From the NCBI GenBank assembly GCA_963732875.1, contig CAVTBD010000003.1, forward strand, positions 775,573 to 839,572: a stretch of DNA of 64,000 nucleotides, read 5' to 3'. The DNA is from WHSO01 sp963732875. Its GTDB lineage: Bacteria; Pseudomonadota; Alphaproteobacteria; SMXQ01. The notes beneath the pieces were generated by a model. The model was not told the origin of the DNA. It saw only the letters and a program-made list of their open reading frames with translations, and ran no database searches. Below, piece after piece: positions 56,823-64,000 of the stretch (positions are counted from its first letter, which is position 1; every line of letters starts with the position of its first letter). The translations under genes were made by a program, and so were the position numbers.

Positions 56823-58205
56823 GTGGAAACCATGTTCCGATGGGGCGAGGGTGCGCTCGCGGGCGAGACCGGCCCCGACGAGTGGCAGCGCGATCTGCTG
56901 GCCGAGGTGCGCGACGCGCTCGCGGCCGGGGTGGCGCCGCTGCGCCTCGCGGTCGCCTCCGGCCACGGTGTCGGCAAGACCGCGCTCTCGGCCTGGCTGA
57001 TCCTGTGGTTCCTGTCGACGCGCGACCACCCGCAGGTGGTGGTGACCGCCAACACCGCCGCGCAGCTCCGCAACAAGACCTGGCGCGAGCTCGCCAAGTG
57101 GCACCGGCTCGCCGCCAACGCCCACTGGTTCGACTGGTCGGTGGAACGCTTCGTGTTCCGCCAGCAGCCGGAGACCTGGTTCGCCGCCGCGGTGCCGTGG
57201 TCGGCCTCGCGCCCCGAGGCCTTCGCCGGCACCCACGAGCGCCACGTGTGCGTGCTGTTCGACGAGGCATCCGCCATCGCCGACCCGATCTGGGACGTGA
57301 CCGAGGGCGCCATGACGACGCCGGGCGCGCTGTGGTTCGCGTTCGGCAATCCGACGCGCGCCACCGGGCGGTTCCGCGAATGCTTCCGCCGCTTCCGCCA
57401 CCGCTGGCGTACCCGCGCGGTCGATTCGCGCACCGCCCGCAAGGCCGACCGCGCCCAGATCGCGCACTGGGTCGAGGACTACGGCGAGGATTCGGATTTC
57501 GTGCGCGTGCGCGTGCGGGGCGCGTTCCCGCGCGCGGGCTTCACCCAGTTCATCCCGGAGGCCCTGGTGGCCGAGGCCGTCGGCCGCGCGCCCGAGGGCG
57601 ACTTCGCGGCACCCCTGATCATGGGCGTGGACGTGGCGCGCTTCGGCGACGACGCCTCCGTGATCCTGGCGCGCGCCGGACGCGAGATCGTGCATCTCGC
57701 GCACTACCGCTCGCTCGACACCCAGCGGCTCGCCTCATTGGTGGCCGAGACCGCCAACCGCCTGCGGCCCGCCGCGCTGTGCGTGGACGGGGCGGGTGTG
57801 GGGGCGGGCGTGGTGGACCGGCTGCGCGCCCTCGGCTTTCGCGTCGCCGACGTGAATGCGGGTGCCCGGCCGCGCGATCCGCGTCGCTTTTTTAATCTCC
57901 GCGCCGAGATGTGGTCGGCGGTGCGCGACTGGCTCAAGGCGGGCGGCTGCCTGCCGGCCGACGCCCGCGTGCTCGCCGACGACCTCGCCGCGCCCGAATA
58001 CGGCTTCGACGATGCCGGGCGGCTCCGGCTCGAGCGCAAGGAGGACATGAAGGCGCGCGGCCTGCCGTCGCCCGACTTCGGCGATGCGCTCGCGCTCACC
58101 TTCGCCGAGCCCGTCAGCCTCGCCGCCTGGGACGGGCGGGAACGCCCGCGCTACGCCCTGAGCGAGTGGGATCCGTTCGATCCGCCGGGGCGGGGCCGGT
58201 GGTAG
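56823..58205 (+). CDS. Phage terminase large subunit
   Basis: 460 residues from GTG 56823 (ATG 56832 possible); true start probably upstream, as DPLAFVETMFRWGEG reads in frame just before it. N-terminal ATPase: ASGHGVGKTALSAWLILWFL (Walker A), VCVLFDEASAIADPIWD (Walker B-like, DEA), GNPTRATGRFRECF (coupling motif). C-terminal RNase H-like nuclease: LIMGVDVARFGDDASVILAR (first Asp), LCVDGAGVGAGVVDRLR, and FGDALALTFAEP. Packages DNA into proheads. Ends 5 bases before a set of dyad repeats. Confidence 0.93.
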   Translation: METMFRWGEGALAGETGPDEWQRDLLAEVRDALAAGVAPLRLAVASGHGVGKTALSAWLILWFLSTRDHPQVVVTANTAAQLRNKTWRELAKWHRLAANAHWFDWSVERFVFRQQPETWFAAAVPWSASRPEAFAGTHERHVCVLFDEASAIADPIWDVTEGAMTTPGALWFAFGNPTRATGRFRECFRRFRHRWRTRAVDSRTARKADRAQIAHWVEDYGEDSDFVRVRVRGAFPRAGFTQFIPEALVAEAVGRAPEGDFAAPLIMGVDVARFGDDASVILARAGREIVHLAHYRSLDTQRLASLVAETANRLRPAALCVDGAGVGAGVVDRLRALGFRVADVNAGARPRDPRRFFNLRAEMWSAVRDWLKAGGCLPADARVLADDLAAPEYGFDDAGRLRLERKEDMKARGLPSPDFGDALALTFAEPVSLAAWDGRERPRYALSEWDPFDPPGRGRW

Positions 58206-58210
58206 GGGGT

Positions 58211-58290
58211 GTTATACCTTGAGTTTGCGACGCAAGGTATAACCCGGAAACCTGCGGATTCCGCGGCTCTCGCGCGAGTTATACCTTACG
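58211..58290. repeat. Perfect GTTATACCTTG inverted repeat with a third copy
   Basis: GTTATACCTTG (58211-58221), 11-base spacer, exact reverse complement CAAGGTATAAC (58233-58243), then a third half-site GTTATACCTTACG at 58278-58290. It lies between the terminase stop and a convergent nuclease gene. There is no U-run, so it is not a standard terminator; a protein-binding site is more likely. Confidence 0.75.
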
Positions 58291-58315
58291 TTCGGTGCGG
58301 GAGGTTATTGCCGCG

Positions 58316-58912
58316 TCAACGAGTACTGACCCGTCCCCCGTGGCGCCGCCGCCATTCCCATGGCGCCATGAAACCGCCCGACCACAACCCGCGCCTGGCC
58401 TGGCGCGCCGCCGCTTCCTCGGCGGCGTAGCCGTCCTGCGGGTGGCGGCGGTCGTCGAGCGCCCAGCCGGCGCGCACCATGGCCGCGTTCACGTCGTGGT
58501 TGGCGAGGTAGCACACCGCCGCCACGGGCCGGGCCGCGTCGCGCACGCGCGTTACGCAGTGGATCCAGTGGCGGCCGATCAGGTTGGCGAGCGCGAAGCC
58601 CGCCTCGGTGCCGCAGCGCCACGGCCGGCCTGCGCGGGTGCACGTCTGCCCGGTCTCGGGCGCGTCGATGCCGTAGAGGCGGAGGCGCTGGCCGGCGATG
58701 GCGATGGTGTCGCCGTCGATGATGGTGGCGATGCCGTCTAGCGCGTTGTGCGTCCGAATGGGCGCAGGCCAACGCGCTAACTTATTGATGACGAGCAACT
58801 TATCTGCGATCAGATGAGTCCATCTGATCGCAGGTTGCTCTTGCGCCCGCGCCGGGCCCGGCCACAGGGCAAGGGCGAACGCGAGGGCGGTCGCGGCGAG
58901 CATCGTCTTCAC
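58316..58912 (-). CDS. Thermonuclease (SNase)-family protein, secreted
   Basis: 198 residues. Signal peptide TMLAATALAFALALWPG ending near ARAQ. Staphylococcal-nuclease-like fold: ATIIDGDTIAIAGQRLRLYG then IDAPETGQTC (Asp, Arg and Glu active-site positions), CYLANHDVNAAMVRAGWAL, EEAAARQARRGLW. Extracellular or periplasmic nuclease; in this context probably phage cargo. GTG 58912 start overlaps the upstream acyltransferase stop (GTGA). On the strand opposite the phage structural genes. Confidence 0.85.
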   Translation of the reverse strand: MKTMLAATALAFALALWPGPARAQEQPAIRWTHLIADKLLVINKLARWPAPIRTHNALDGIATIIDGDTIAIAGQRLRLYGIDAPETGQTCTRAGRPWRCGTEAGFALANLIGRHWIHCVTRVRDAARPVAAVCYLANHDVNAAMVRAGWALDDRRHPQDGYAAEEAAARQARRGLWSGGFMAPWEWRRRHGGRVSTR

Positions 58913-60078
58913 GGCAGGGCAATCCTTTCGGTTGCGGCGCGTTGGACCGGTACCGCCCGCGTGAGGCGCGCCTTGAGCGCGGCGCGCGCCGGCACCTCGA
59001 TCCAGCGGTTGAGCGCCGCCGCGAGCACGATCACCGCGCCCATGATCGCGGCGAGCGCCAGCAGCGATTCCCATGGCCCCAGCGCCATGCCGACGCGATG
59101 GCCGGTGACGGCGAGCCAGGCGAGGTTGACCACCTCGATCACGAAGATGTGGCAGAGATAGATCGCATACGAGATACGGCCGAGGAATTCCGGCACGGGC
59201 GCGCCAGCCAGCCGCGCGCCGAGGCCGTCGTTGCGGGCGAAGGCGAGGATGACGAGGGCGAACAGCGGGGGCAGCAGGAGGTCCGGGGCGTCCGCCTGCA
59301 GGAGCACGACCACCGCCAGCACCACGGCGGCGGCGAAGCCGTCGCGGCGCGCGAGGCCGGCCGCGATTCCGCCGCGATAGACGAGATAGACGACGACGCC
59401 CATGGTGAACTCGAACAGGCAGCGCAGCGCGCCGGTGTCGAAGGTCGCGTCCTCCAGCTTCCAGCCGGACGCGGCGATCGCCATGAGCCCGGCCATGGCG
59501 GCAAGAACGAGGGCGATGCGCGCGCGCCAGCCGATCCGCTGCACGGTGAGCGCGAGCAACGGAAACGCGAGGTAGGCGAACCATTCCGCGCCGATCGACC
59601 AGGACGGACCATTCCAGGTCAGCCCGTCGGTGAGGCCGACCGCCTGCAGCATCAGCACGTTGACGAGGAGCGCGTAGAGGCTGTGGGCGGCGCCGAACGG
59701 CGGCTCGCCCAGCGTGACCGCGCCGGCCTCGGAGAGCATGAGCTTCGTGCCCTCGAGCGCCACGAACGCGCCCAGTACGGCGATATGCAGGGGATAGATG
59801 CGGGCGACGCGCGCGGCGAGGAAGCGCGCGACGTCGCGCCACCGGCACGCCGCGCGGAACGCCGCGCCGTAGACGTGCATCAGGATGAAGCCCGACAGCA
59901 CGAAGAAGAAATCGACCCACAGGTAGCCCTTCACCACGAACGTCTCGCCATACACGGCGGCGAGATGGGGGAACTGGCCCGAGAGATGGAACAGCACCAC
60001 CAGCAGCGCGGCGATGCCGCGCAGCGAGGTGAGCGCCGTGATCCGGACCGGCGGGGTAGGGGCGGTCGTTGCGTCCAT
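58909..60078 (-). CDS. Acyltransferase 3 (OafA/YrhL-type) membrane protein
   Basis: 389 residues. Integral membrane O-acyltransferase with about ten hydrophobic segments. Family motif RITALTSLRGIAALLVVLFH (conserved Arg-Gly and His), DFFFVLSGFILMHVYG, and LEFTM-like helices further on, plus FLGRISYAIYLCHIFVIEVV. Modifies O-antigen, exopolysaccharide or other envelope sugars. In a prophage such enzymes change receptor structure (lysogenic conversion). Cotranscribed with the nuclease gene. Confidence 0.88.
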   Translation of the reverse strand: MDATTAPTPPVRITALTSLRGIAALLVVLFHLSGQFPHLAAVYGETFVVKGYLWVDFFFVLSGFILMHVYGAAFRAACRWRDVARFLAARVARIYPLHIAVLGAFVALEGTKLMLSEAGAVTLGEPPFGAAHSLYALLVNVLMLQAVGLTDGLTWNGPSWSIGAEWFAYLAFPLLALTVQRIGWRARIALVLAAMAGLMAIAASGWKLEDATFDTGALRCLFEFTMGVVVYLVYRGGIAAGLARRDGFAAAVVLAVVVLLQADAPDLLLPPLFALVILAFARNDGLGARLAGAPVPEFLGRISYAIYLCHIFVIEVVNLAWLAVTGHRVGMALGPWESLLALAAIMGAVIVLAAALNRWIEVPARAALKARLTRAVPVQRAATERIALP

Positions 60079-60173
60079 GAACGGTGTCCGGGGCCGGGCG
60101 ATGGCCCGTGCCCGTCACATAGACGCTACAGGAGGCGAATCAGTTCCGGGGATCGGCGGGGCGCCCGGGCGCC

Positions 60174-60226
60174 TAGAGCAGAATTCACGGCTCAGGATCG
60201 TTCCGATCTGAGCCGATCAGGCTCTA
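60174..60226. repeat. Dispersed palindromic repeat, copy 3
   Basis: TAGAGCAGAATTCACGGCTC...GAGCCGATCAGGCTCTA, same element as 408-460 and 29453-29506. Its left arm is partly replaced by the TAGAGCAG type. Confidence 0.75.
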
Positions 60227-60230
60227 GGCT

Positions 60231-60363
60231 GAATCGACATTCATTAGGGGATCGTCATTCCGGAAGCATAGGCGAGCCCGGAAAAGCTGGCTTTTCCGGG
60301 ACGCGAGCCTCGCTATCCGGAATCCATGACCCGGAATGACGACAATAGAATGAATGTCAATTC
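60231..60363. repeat. 133-base MITE-like element
   Basis: Terminal inverted repeats GAATCGACATTCATT (60231-60245) and AATGAATGTCAATTC (60349-60363) match in 14 of 15 positions. Inside is a second, REP-like pair GTCATTCCGG / CCGGAATGAC and a hairpin CCCGGAAAAGC-TGG-CTTTTCCGGG. No coding capacity. Followed 3 bases later by the IS target site. Confidence 0.65.
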
Positions 60364-60366
60364 CAC

Positions 60367-61288
60367 TTAAAGTCTGACTCGAAACTCATTTCTGTCGAGC
60401 GAGGCGGCGTGTGAGCAGCATGACCGAGGCGGCGTAGAGGAAGGCTTCAGCGGAGGCGATGGTTGCTTCGACGTCCTTGGCCAGCCTTCGGTTGCGGTTG
60501 ATCCAGGCGAAGGAGCGCTCGACCACCCAGCGTTTTGGCAGGACGTGGAAGCCAACCTGATTGGCGATCTTCTTGACGACCTCGATGGCGATGCAGGTGG
60601 CGTCCTTGACTCTCTGGGCGCCATAGGCGCTGTCGGCAAAGGCGAGTTCGACGAAGGGGAACGAGCGTCGCGATGCCTGTAGCAGCGGGATGGCGCCGTC
60701 GCGGTCCTGAACGTCGGCCGGATGAGCCTGGATTACCAGGATGCGCCCGTCGGTGTCGACCATGGCATGGCGCTTGCGGCCCTTGATCTTCTTGCCCGCG
60801 TCATACCCCCTGGGGCCGCCGGCTTCGACGGTCCTGACGCTCTGGCTGTCGATCACGGCCGCCGACGGGCTGGCCTGGCGTCCGGTCCGCTCGCGATCGA
60901 TCATGACGAGATGGTGGTTGATGGTCTCGAACAGGCCCTCGCGGCGGAAGCGCAGGAACCAGCCGTAGACCGTCGTCATCGGCGGAAAGTCCGTGGGTAG
61001 CAGCCGCCAGGCGATGCCGCCCCGCAGCACGTAGAAGACGGCATTCATGATCTCGCGCATCGGCCATTGGCGGGGTCGACCGGTTCGGGCCGGTGGCGGC
61101 AGGAACGGCGCGATGATCGCCCATTCCGCATCGGTGAGGTCGCTTCCGTAACGCAGATGTTCGCGGCTATGCTGCCGCCGGGTGGTCGGGGTCCACATGA
61201 GGCTCTCCAAACTGGCTTCGACAACCGTTTGGAATCACATCCGAACCCGGCCATCCACCCCAAAACCGCGTTTCAAGACAGCCTCTTA
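60367..61288 (-). mobile_element. IS5-family insertion sequence, copy 2
   Basis: About 916 bases, opposite orientation to copy 1 at 29508-30422. Flanked by TTA on both sides (60367-60369, 61286-61288), reverse complement of TAA, a 3-base target duplication. On the right side this duplication is also the stop codon of the SH3-domain gene. Inverted repeats as in copy 1. Confidence 0.88.
60386..61198 (-). CDS. IS5-family transposase, copy 2
   Basis: 270 residues, same protein as copy 1 (29595-30407): VIDSQSVRT, FADSAYGAQRV and WVVERSFAWINRNRRLAKD carry the DDE residues. Intact. Start ATG at 61198, with GGAGAG upstream. Confidence 0.93.
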   Translation of the reverse strand: MWTPTTRRQHSREHLRYGSDLTDAEWAIIAPFLPPPARTGRPRQWPMREIMNAVFYVLRGGIAWRLLPTDFPPMTTVYGWFLRFRREGLFETINHHLVMIDRERTGRQASPSAAVIDSQSVRTVEAGGPRGYDAGKKIKGRKRHAMVDTDGRILVIQAHPADVQDRDGAIPLLQASRRSFPFVELAFADSAYGAQRVKDATCIAIEVVKKIANQVGFHVLPKRWVVERSFAWINRNRRLAKDVEATIASAEAFLYAASVMLLTRRLARQK

Positions 61289-61856
61289 GTTCGCTTCGGG
61301 CGCCCGCGCCGCCAGTTCCGGCCTGGGCCGCTCGGGCTTGACGGTAGTGAGGTAGCCGGCATGGACCCAGCGGCCCTTGCCGATTTCCGCCCAGGCGCCT
61401 TCGCAGCGGAAGACGGGAACGTATTCGCCGCGGGTGATGAGGCCGAGGACCTCGCCGTCCGTCGGACGGGCGCGCACGTTGAGGCCGTCGGCATCGACGT
61501 AGTGGGGACCGGCGTTGCAGTGCGCGGCGCGGACCGCCGGCGGCGCTGCCGGCGACAGGTAGAAGGCGTTGACCCAGCGCTCGAGCCCGATCTCGGCCCA
61601 GGGGCCCGTGCAGCGCGTCACGGTGACGCGCGCGCCCTGGGTGAGCCCGCCGACCACCGTGCCGTCCGGAGGCTGTGACCGTACCCGGAGGGCGCGGGCG
61701 CTCACGGCCCGCAATCCCGTGGTGCAGACAGCATGCGACACCGGCTCGGACCGGAGGATCTCCAACGAGCCGAACCTCTTGACGGCGGCATCCCAGCTCA
61801 AGCCCGTAAGGCTTGCCGCCGCCACCGCACCGATGACCACGATTTTTATCGTCACG
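61286..61856 (-). CDS. Secreted protein with two bacterial SH3-type repeats
   Basis: 189 residues from GTG 61856. N-terminal signal segment IKIVVIGAVAAASLTGLSW. Two SH3b repeats: SARALRVRSQPPDGTVVGGL then VTRCTGPWAEIGLERWVNAF, and DADGLNVRARPTDGEVLGLI then FRCEGAWAEIGKGRWVHAGY. SH3b domains bind peptidoglycan or other ligands in the periplasm. The C-terminal stop TAA is the IS target site; before insertion the same stop would have been present, so the protein is probably complete. Confidence 0.82.
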
Positions 61857-61986
61857 TGACGCTCCGCCAGTGCATCACTGTGGCCGAGTCTTGAACACAC
61901 GCGAGGCGCGAGTCCAGTGACCAATGCACGCCTTATACGAAATCACTGCCGGGGGATCTGCCGAATGGGATAGCTCTTTCATCGTG

Positions 61987-62007
61987 ATGTCACATGATAT
62001 GTGACAT
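61987..62007. promoter_or_regulatory. Perfect 21-base dyad upstream of the capsid gene
   Basis: ATGTCACAT-GAT-ATGTGACAT (9-base arms), followed by GGGGCG-CCATGA-CGCCCC hairpin at 62009-62026. It lies in the otherwise empty 61857-62284 stretch between a leftward SH3 gene and the rightward capsid gene. A regulator-binding site is likely. The rest of this stretch is extremely GC-rich with no believable gene. Confidence 0.65.
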
Positions 62008-62284
62008 GGGGCGCCATGACGCCCCAGGGTACCGTTCCCGTTAACTTTTGCTTCAAACCCGGACAGCCGCGACAAGCGCGCGGCCCGGCGGCGTCTTCCC
62101 TCGGGCGCCGCCGGGGCCTTGCGCGCGGGCGGCGGGGTGCGTGCGCGTCCCGCGTGCCGCCCCGCCGCCTTCGCGGTCCGGTTGACGCCCGTAGCCGGGC
62201 CGGCCCGCGCCGTCACCGCGAGGATCGTCCGCGCCGTCTGGCGCGGGGAGCGCTCCGTTCATGACAACCTGAATGGAGACATGC

Positions 62285-63601
62285 ATGTCCAACCAGATCA
62301 CGAGCGCGTTCGTCGAGCACTACTCGCGTAACGTGCTCGAGCTCGCACAGCAGAAGGGATCGAAGCTGCGCGCGGCGGTCCGGGTCGAGCCGGTCACGGG
62401 CAAGAACGCCTATATCGACCGGGTCGGCGCGGTGGCCGCCAAGCGGCGCACCTCGCGCCACGCCGATACCCCGCAGCTCGATACGCCGCACTCGCGCCGC
62501 CGCGTCAGCCTGGTCGATTACGACTGGGCCGACCTGATCGACGACATCGACAAGGTCAAGATGATCATCGATCCGGCCTCGCCCTATACCCGGGCCGGCG
62601 CCTGGGCCATGGGCCGCGCCATGGACGACGAGATCGTCGCCGCCTTTACCGGCACCGCGTATTCCGGCGTCGACGGCTCCGGCACGGTCGCGCTGCCGGC
62701 CGGCCAGCAGGTCGCGGCGGGCGCCGCCGGGCTCACCATCGCCAAGCTGCTCGCCGCCAAGGAAGTGCTCGACGGCAACGACGTCGACGACACCGTGCCG
62801 CGCTTCATCGCGCTCGCCTCGAAGCAGGTCACCGATCTGCTCAACACCACCGAGGTCAAGTCGTCCGACTTCAACACGGTGAAGGCGCTGGCCCAGGGCG
62901 AGATCGACACGTTCCTCGGCTTCAAGTTCATCCGCACGGAACGGCTCGGACTCGATTCGTCGAGCGACCGCCAGGTGATCGCCTGGGCCCAGGACGGCGT
63001 CGCGCTGGCGGTCGGCAAGGAGCCGGTCGCGCGCATCGACGAGCGCGCCGACAAGAACTACGCCACCCAGGTCTATTACTCCATGGCGATCGGCGCCACC
63101 CGCCTCGAAGAGGAAAAGGTGGTCGAGATCGCCTGCGTCGAAGTTCCTAAGGAGAACGCCATGACCGAACACAAGTCCGACCAGGTCGCGGGTCTCGACG
63201 CGACGCCCGCGGTGCTGCCGCGCGCCAACGAGCGCCACGGCCGGGTGCGGGTCGCCTACTGGTCGTTCACGACGCCCGCGGGCGGCGTGGACATCGGCGA
63301 CACCGTGACCCTGGTGCGCCTGCCCGACGGCGCGCGCGTGCTCGGCGGCCATGTCACCGCCGAGGCCATGACCACCGGCGGCGCGGCCGCCACCATGAGC
63401 ATCGGCGTCGCGGGCGACACCGCGCGCTACCTGGAGGCGACCAGCGTGGACGCGGCGACCGCGTCCGACTTCGCCGACACGGTGGCGCGCGCCTTCGGCG
63501 ACGAACGCGCGGCCGAGACCGACGTGATCGCCACCGCGAGCGTGGAAGCCTGGGCCGCCGCCAAGCGGCTCGACGGCTGGATCGCCTACGCGGTCGACTG
63601 A
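62285..63601 (+). CDS. Phage major capsid protein, apparently fused to the next gene product
   Basis: 438 residues from ATG 62285, preceded by GGAG. Residues about 1-290 match the Phage_capsid_2-type coat: NQITSAFVEHYSRNVLELAQ, QKGSKLRAAVR, RTSRHADTPQLDTPHSRRRV then SLVDYDWADLIDDIDKVKM, SKQVTDLLNTTEVKSSDFNT and VKALAQGEIDTFLGFKFIRT. Normally such proteins end near EEEKVVEIAC. Here CCTAAGGAGAACGCCATG follows: an in-frame reading through a TAA-like sequence and a ribosome-binding site into MTEHKSDQV. A missing base just before would create a stop, so the fusion is probably an artefact joining two genes. Confidence 0.85.
   Translation: MSNQITSAFVEHYSRNVLELAQQKGSKLRAAVRVEPVTGKNAYIDRVGAVAAKRRTSRHADTPQLDTPHSRRRVSLVDYDWADLIDDIDKVKMIIDPASPYTRAGAWAMGRAMDDEIVAAFTGTAYSGVDGSGTVALPAGQQVAAGAAGLTIAKLLAAKEVLDGNDVDDTVPRFIALASKQVTDLLNTTEVKSSDFNTVKALAQGEIDTFLGFKFIRTERLGLDSSSDRQVIAWAQDGVALAVGKEPVARIDERADKNYATQVYYSMAIGATRLEEEKVVEIACVEVPKENAMTEHKSDQVAGLDATPAVLPRANERHGRVRVAYWSFTTPAGGVDIGDTVTLVRLPDGARVLGGHVTAEAMTTGGAAATMSIGVAGDTARYLEATSVDAATASDFADTVARAFGDERAAETDVIATASVEAWAAAKRLDGWIAYAVD
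63162..63601 (+). CDS. Likely separate phage head protein, in frame with capsid
   Basis: About 145 residues from ATG 63162, which has AAGGAGAACGCC just upstream. RVRVAYWSFTTPAGGVDIGD, TVTLVRLPDGARVLGGHVTA then EAMTTGGAAATMSIGVAGDT. Resembles small capsid-proximal phage proteins (decoration or head-completion). Not named. Shares the frame with the capsid coding sequence; see that entry. Followed by an inverted repeat CCGGGGAGG...CCTCCCCGG at about 63622-63674, which could be a terminator. Confidence 0.5.
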
Positions 63602-63715
63602 GCCACGTCGACAAGCGAGGGCCGGGGAGGGGGCGTCGTGCGAAGCACGCCTTCGCGTGATGCCGCCTCCCCGGTGCCTTTCCCGATTTTCATTTTCCGG
63701 ACAAAGGAGCGCGCG

Positions 63716-64000
63716 ATGGTTTCCGTCGTCGGCATCGTCAATTCCGGCCTGATCAAGCTGGGCGCGGACACCATCACCGCGCTCACCGACGATTCGGCCG
63801 AGGCGCGGGCGGCCAACGCCCAGTACGAGAAGCTGCGCGACGAGGTGCTGCGGGCCCATCCGTGGAACTTCGCTGTCGCCAGGGCGCGGCTCGCGCGCCT
63901 CGCCGAGACGCCGCCGTTCGGCTTCGCCTGGCAGTACCAGCTGCCGTCCGACTGCCTGCGCGTGCTGCTGCTGAACGACGGCATCCCGGCGTTCGAGGTC
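63716..64000 (+). CDS. Phage tail-tubular/head-tail connector protein, N-terminal part (cut by right edge)
   Basis: 95 residues visible: VGIVNSGLIKLGADTITALT, DDSAEARAANAQYEKLRDEV, LRAHPWNFAVARARLARLAE, FGFAWQYQLPSDCLRVLLLN. This pattern (LG...I.SL.D.S..A......Y...RD..LR.HPWNFA, then YQLPxDCLRVL) is typical of podovirus tail tubular protein A (T7 gp11-like). AAAGGAGC precedes the ATG. With the capsid gene it indicates a short-tailed prophage continuing to the right. Confidence 0.8.
   Translation, partial: MVSVVGIVNSGLIKLGADTITALTDDSAEARAANAQYEKLRDEVLRAHPWNFAVARARLARLAETPPFGFAWQYQLPSDCLRVLLLNDGIPAFEV

Noticed and set aside
62001..62264. Small ORF (about 87 residues) before the capsid gene
   Set aside because: Arg-rich translation of very GC-rich DNA, no ribosome-binding site, and overlaps a dyad and hairpin.

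Overview
The window is GC-rich chromosomal DNA, most likely from an alphaproteobacterium of the Rhodospirillales type. This rests on gene content: small PurL with separate PurS and PurQ next to bolA and a monothiol glutaredoxin, a DUF1476 (F1-ATPase zeta-like) protein, a class II DAHP synthase, an sfsA-map-radC cluster and a perfect Zur-type palindrome. No rRNA is present. One tRNA (Val, CAC) is present.

Layout. 1-8900: metabolic genes (FAD dehydrogenase + SDR, CysQ + threonylcarbamoyl-AMP synthase, amidohydrolase with a divergent LysR regulator, a beta-hydroxyacid dehydrogenase, a zinc-binding protein under a Zur-like box). 8900-14800: tRNA-Val, DUF3108, a phospholipid methyltransferase-like protein, gph, then glmU-glmS for UDP-GlcNAc. 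15000-20600: secreted hydrolase, aldehyde dehydrogenase, glutathione reductase, cupin, TauD-like dioxygenase. 20700-21350 has no convincing gene but looks like a structured transcript. 21350-29320: class II DAHP synthase, nadE, cysS, cimA, trmJ-like, rpsD. 29500-30420: IS5-family copy 1. 30430-36940: HxlR regulator, flavodoxin, CBS protein, VOC protein, then (reading leftwards) purC-purS-purQ-purL-bolA-grxD. 37900-43300: Tat-exported amidohydrolase, NRDE protein, DUF1476, AraC regulator, purB. 43400-47900: an AraC/TolB-like/TPR regulator divergent from an orphan inverse-autotransporter beta-barrel gene and a co-directional secreted protein, then a hydrolase. 47900-53250: radC, map, sfsA, a GGDEF-EAL protein and a CinA-type protein. 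53380-64000: a rearranged prophage (S24-type repressor with operators, DUF6362, a duplicated and chimeric terminase remnant, terminase, nuclease and acyltransferase cargo, IS copy 2 in opposite orientation, capsid, tail-tubular-like protein) that runs off the right edge.

A pervasive feature is the single-base frameshift. At least 15 otherwise well-conserved genes, including essential ones (glmS, map), are restored by removing or adding one base, usually in a G/C run. Most are one-base insertions. This looks like indel error in the assembly, so I describe such genes as CDS with an apparent frameshift rather than as dead genes.

The observations most worth following are the orphan inverse-autotransporter barrel with its partner and regulator, the unexplained structured region at 20.7-21.2 kb, the promoter-to-terminator unit and duplicated terminase leader in the prophage, and several long perfect dyads (near 58.2 and 62.0 kb) that no annotated gene explains.
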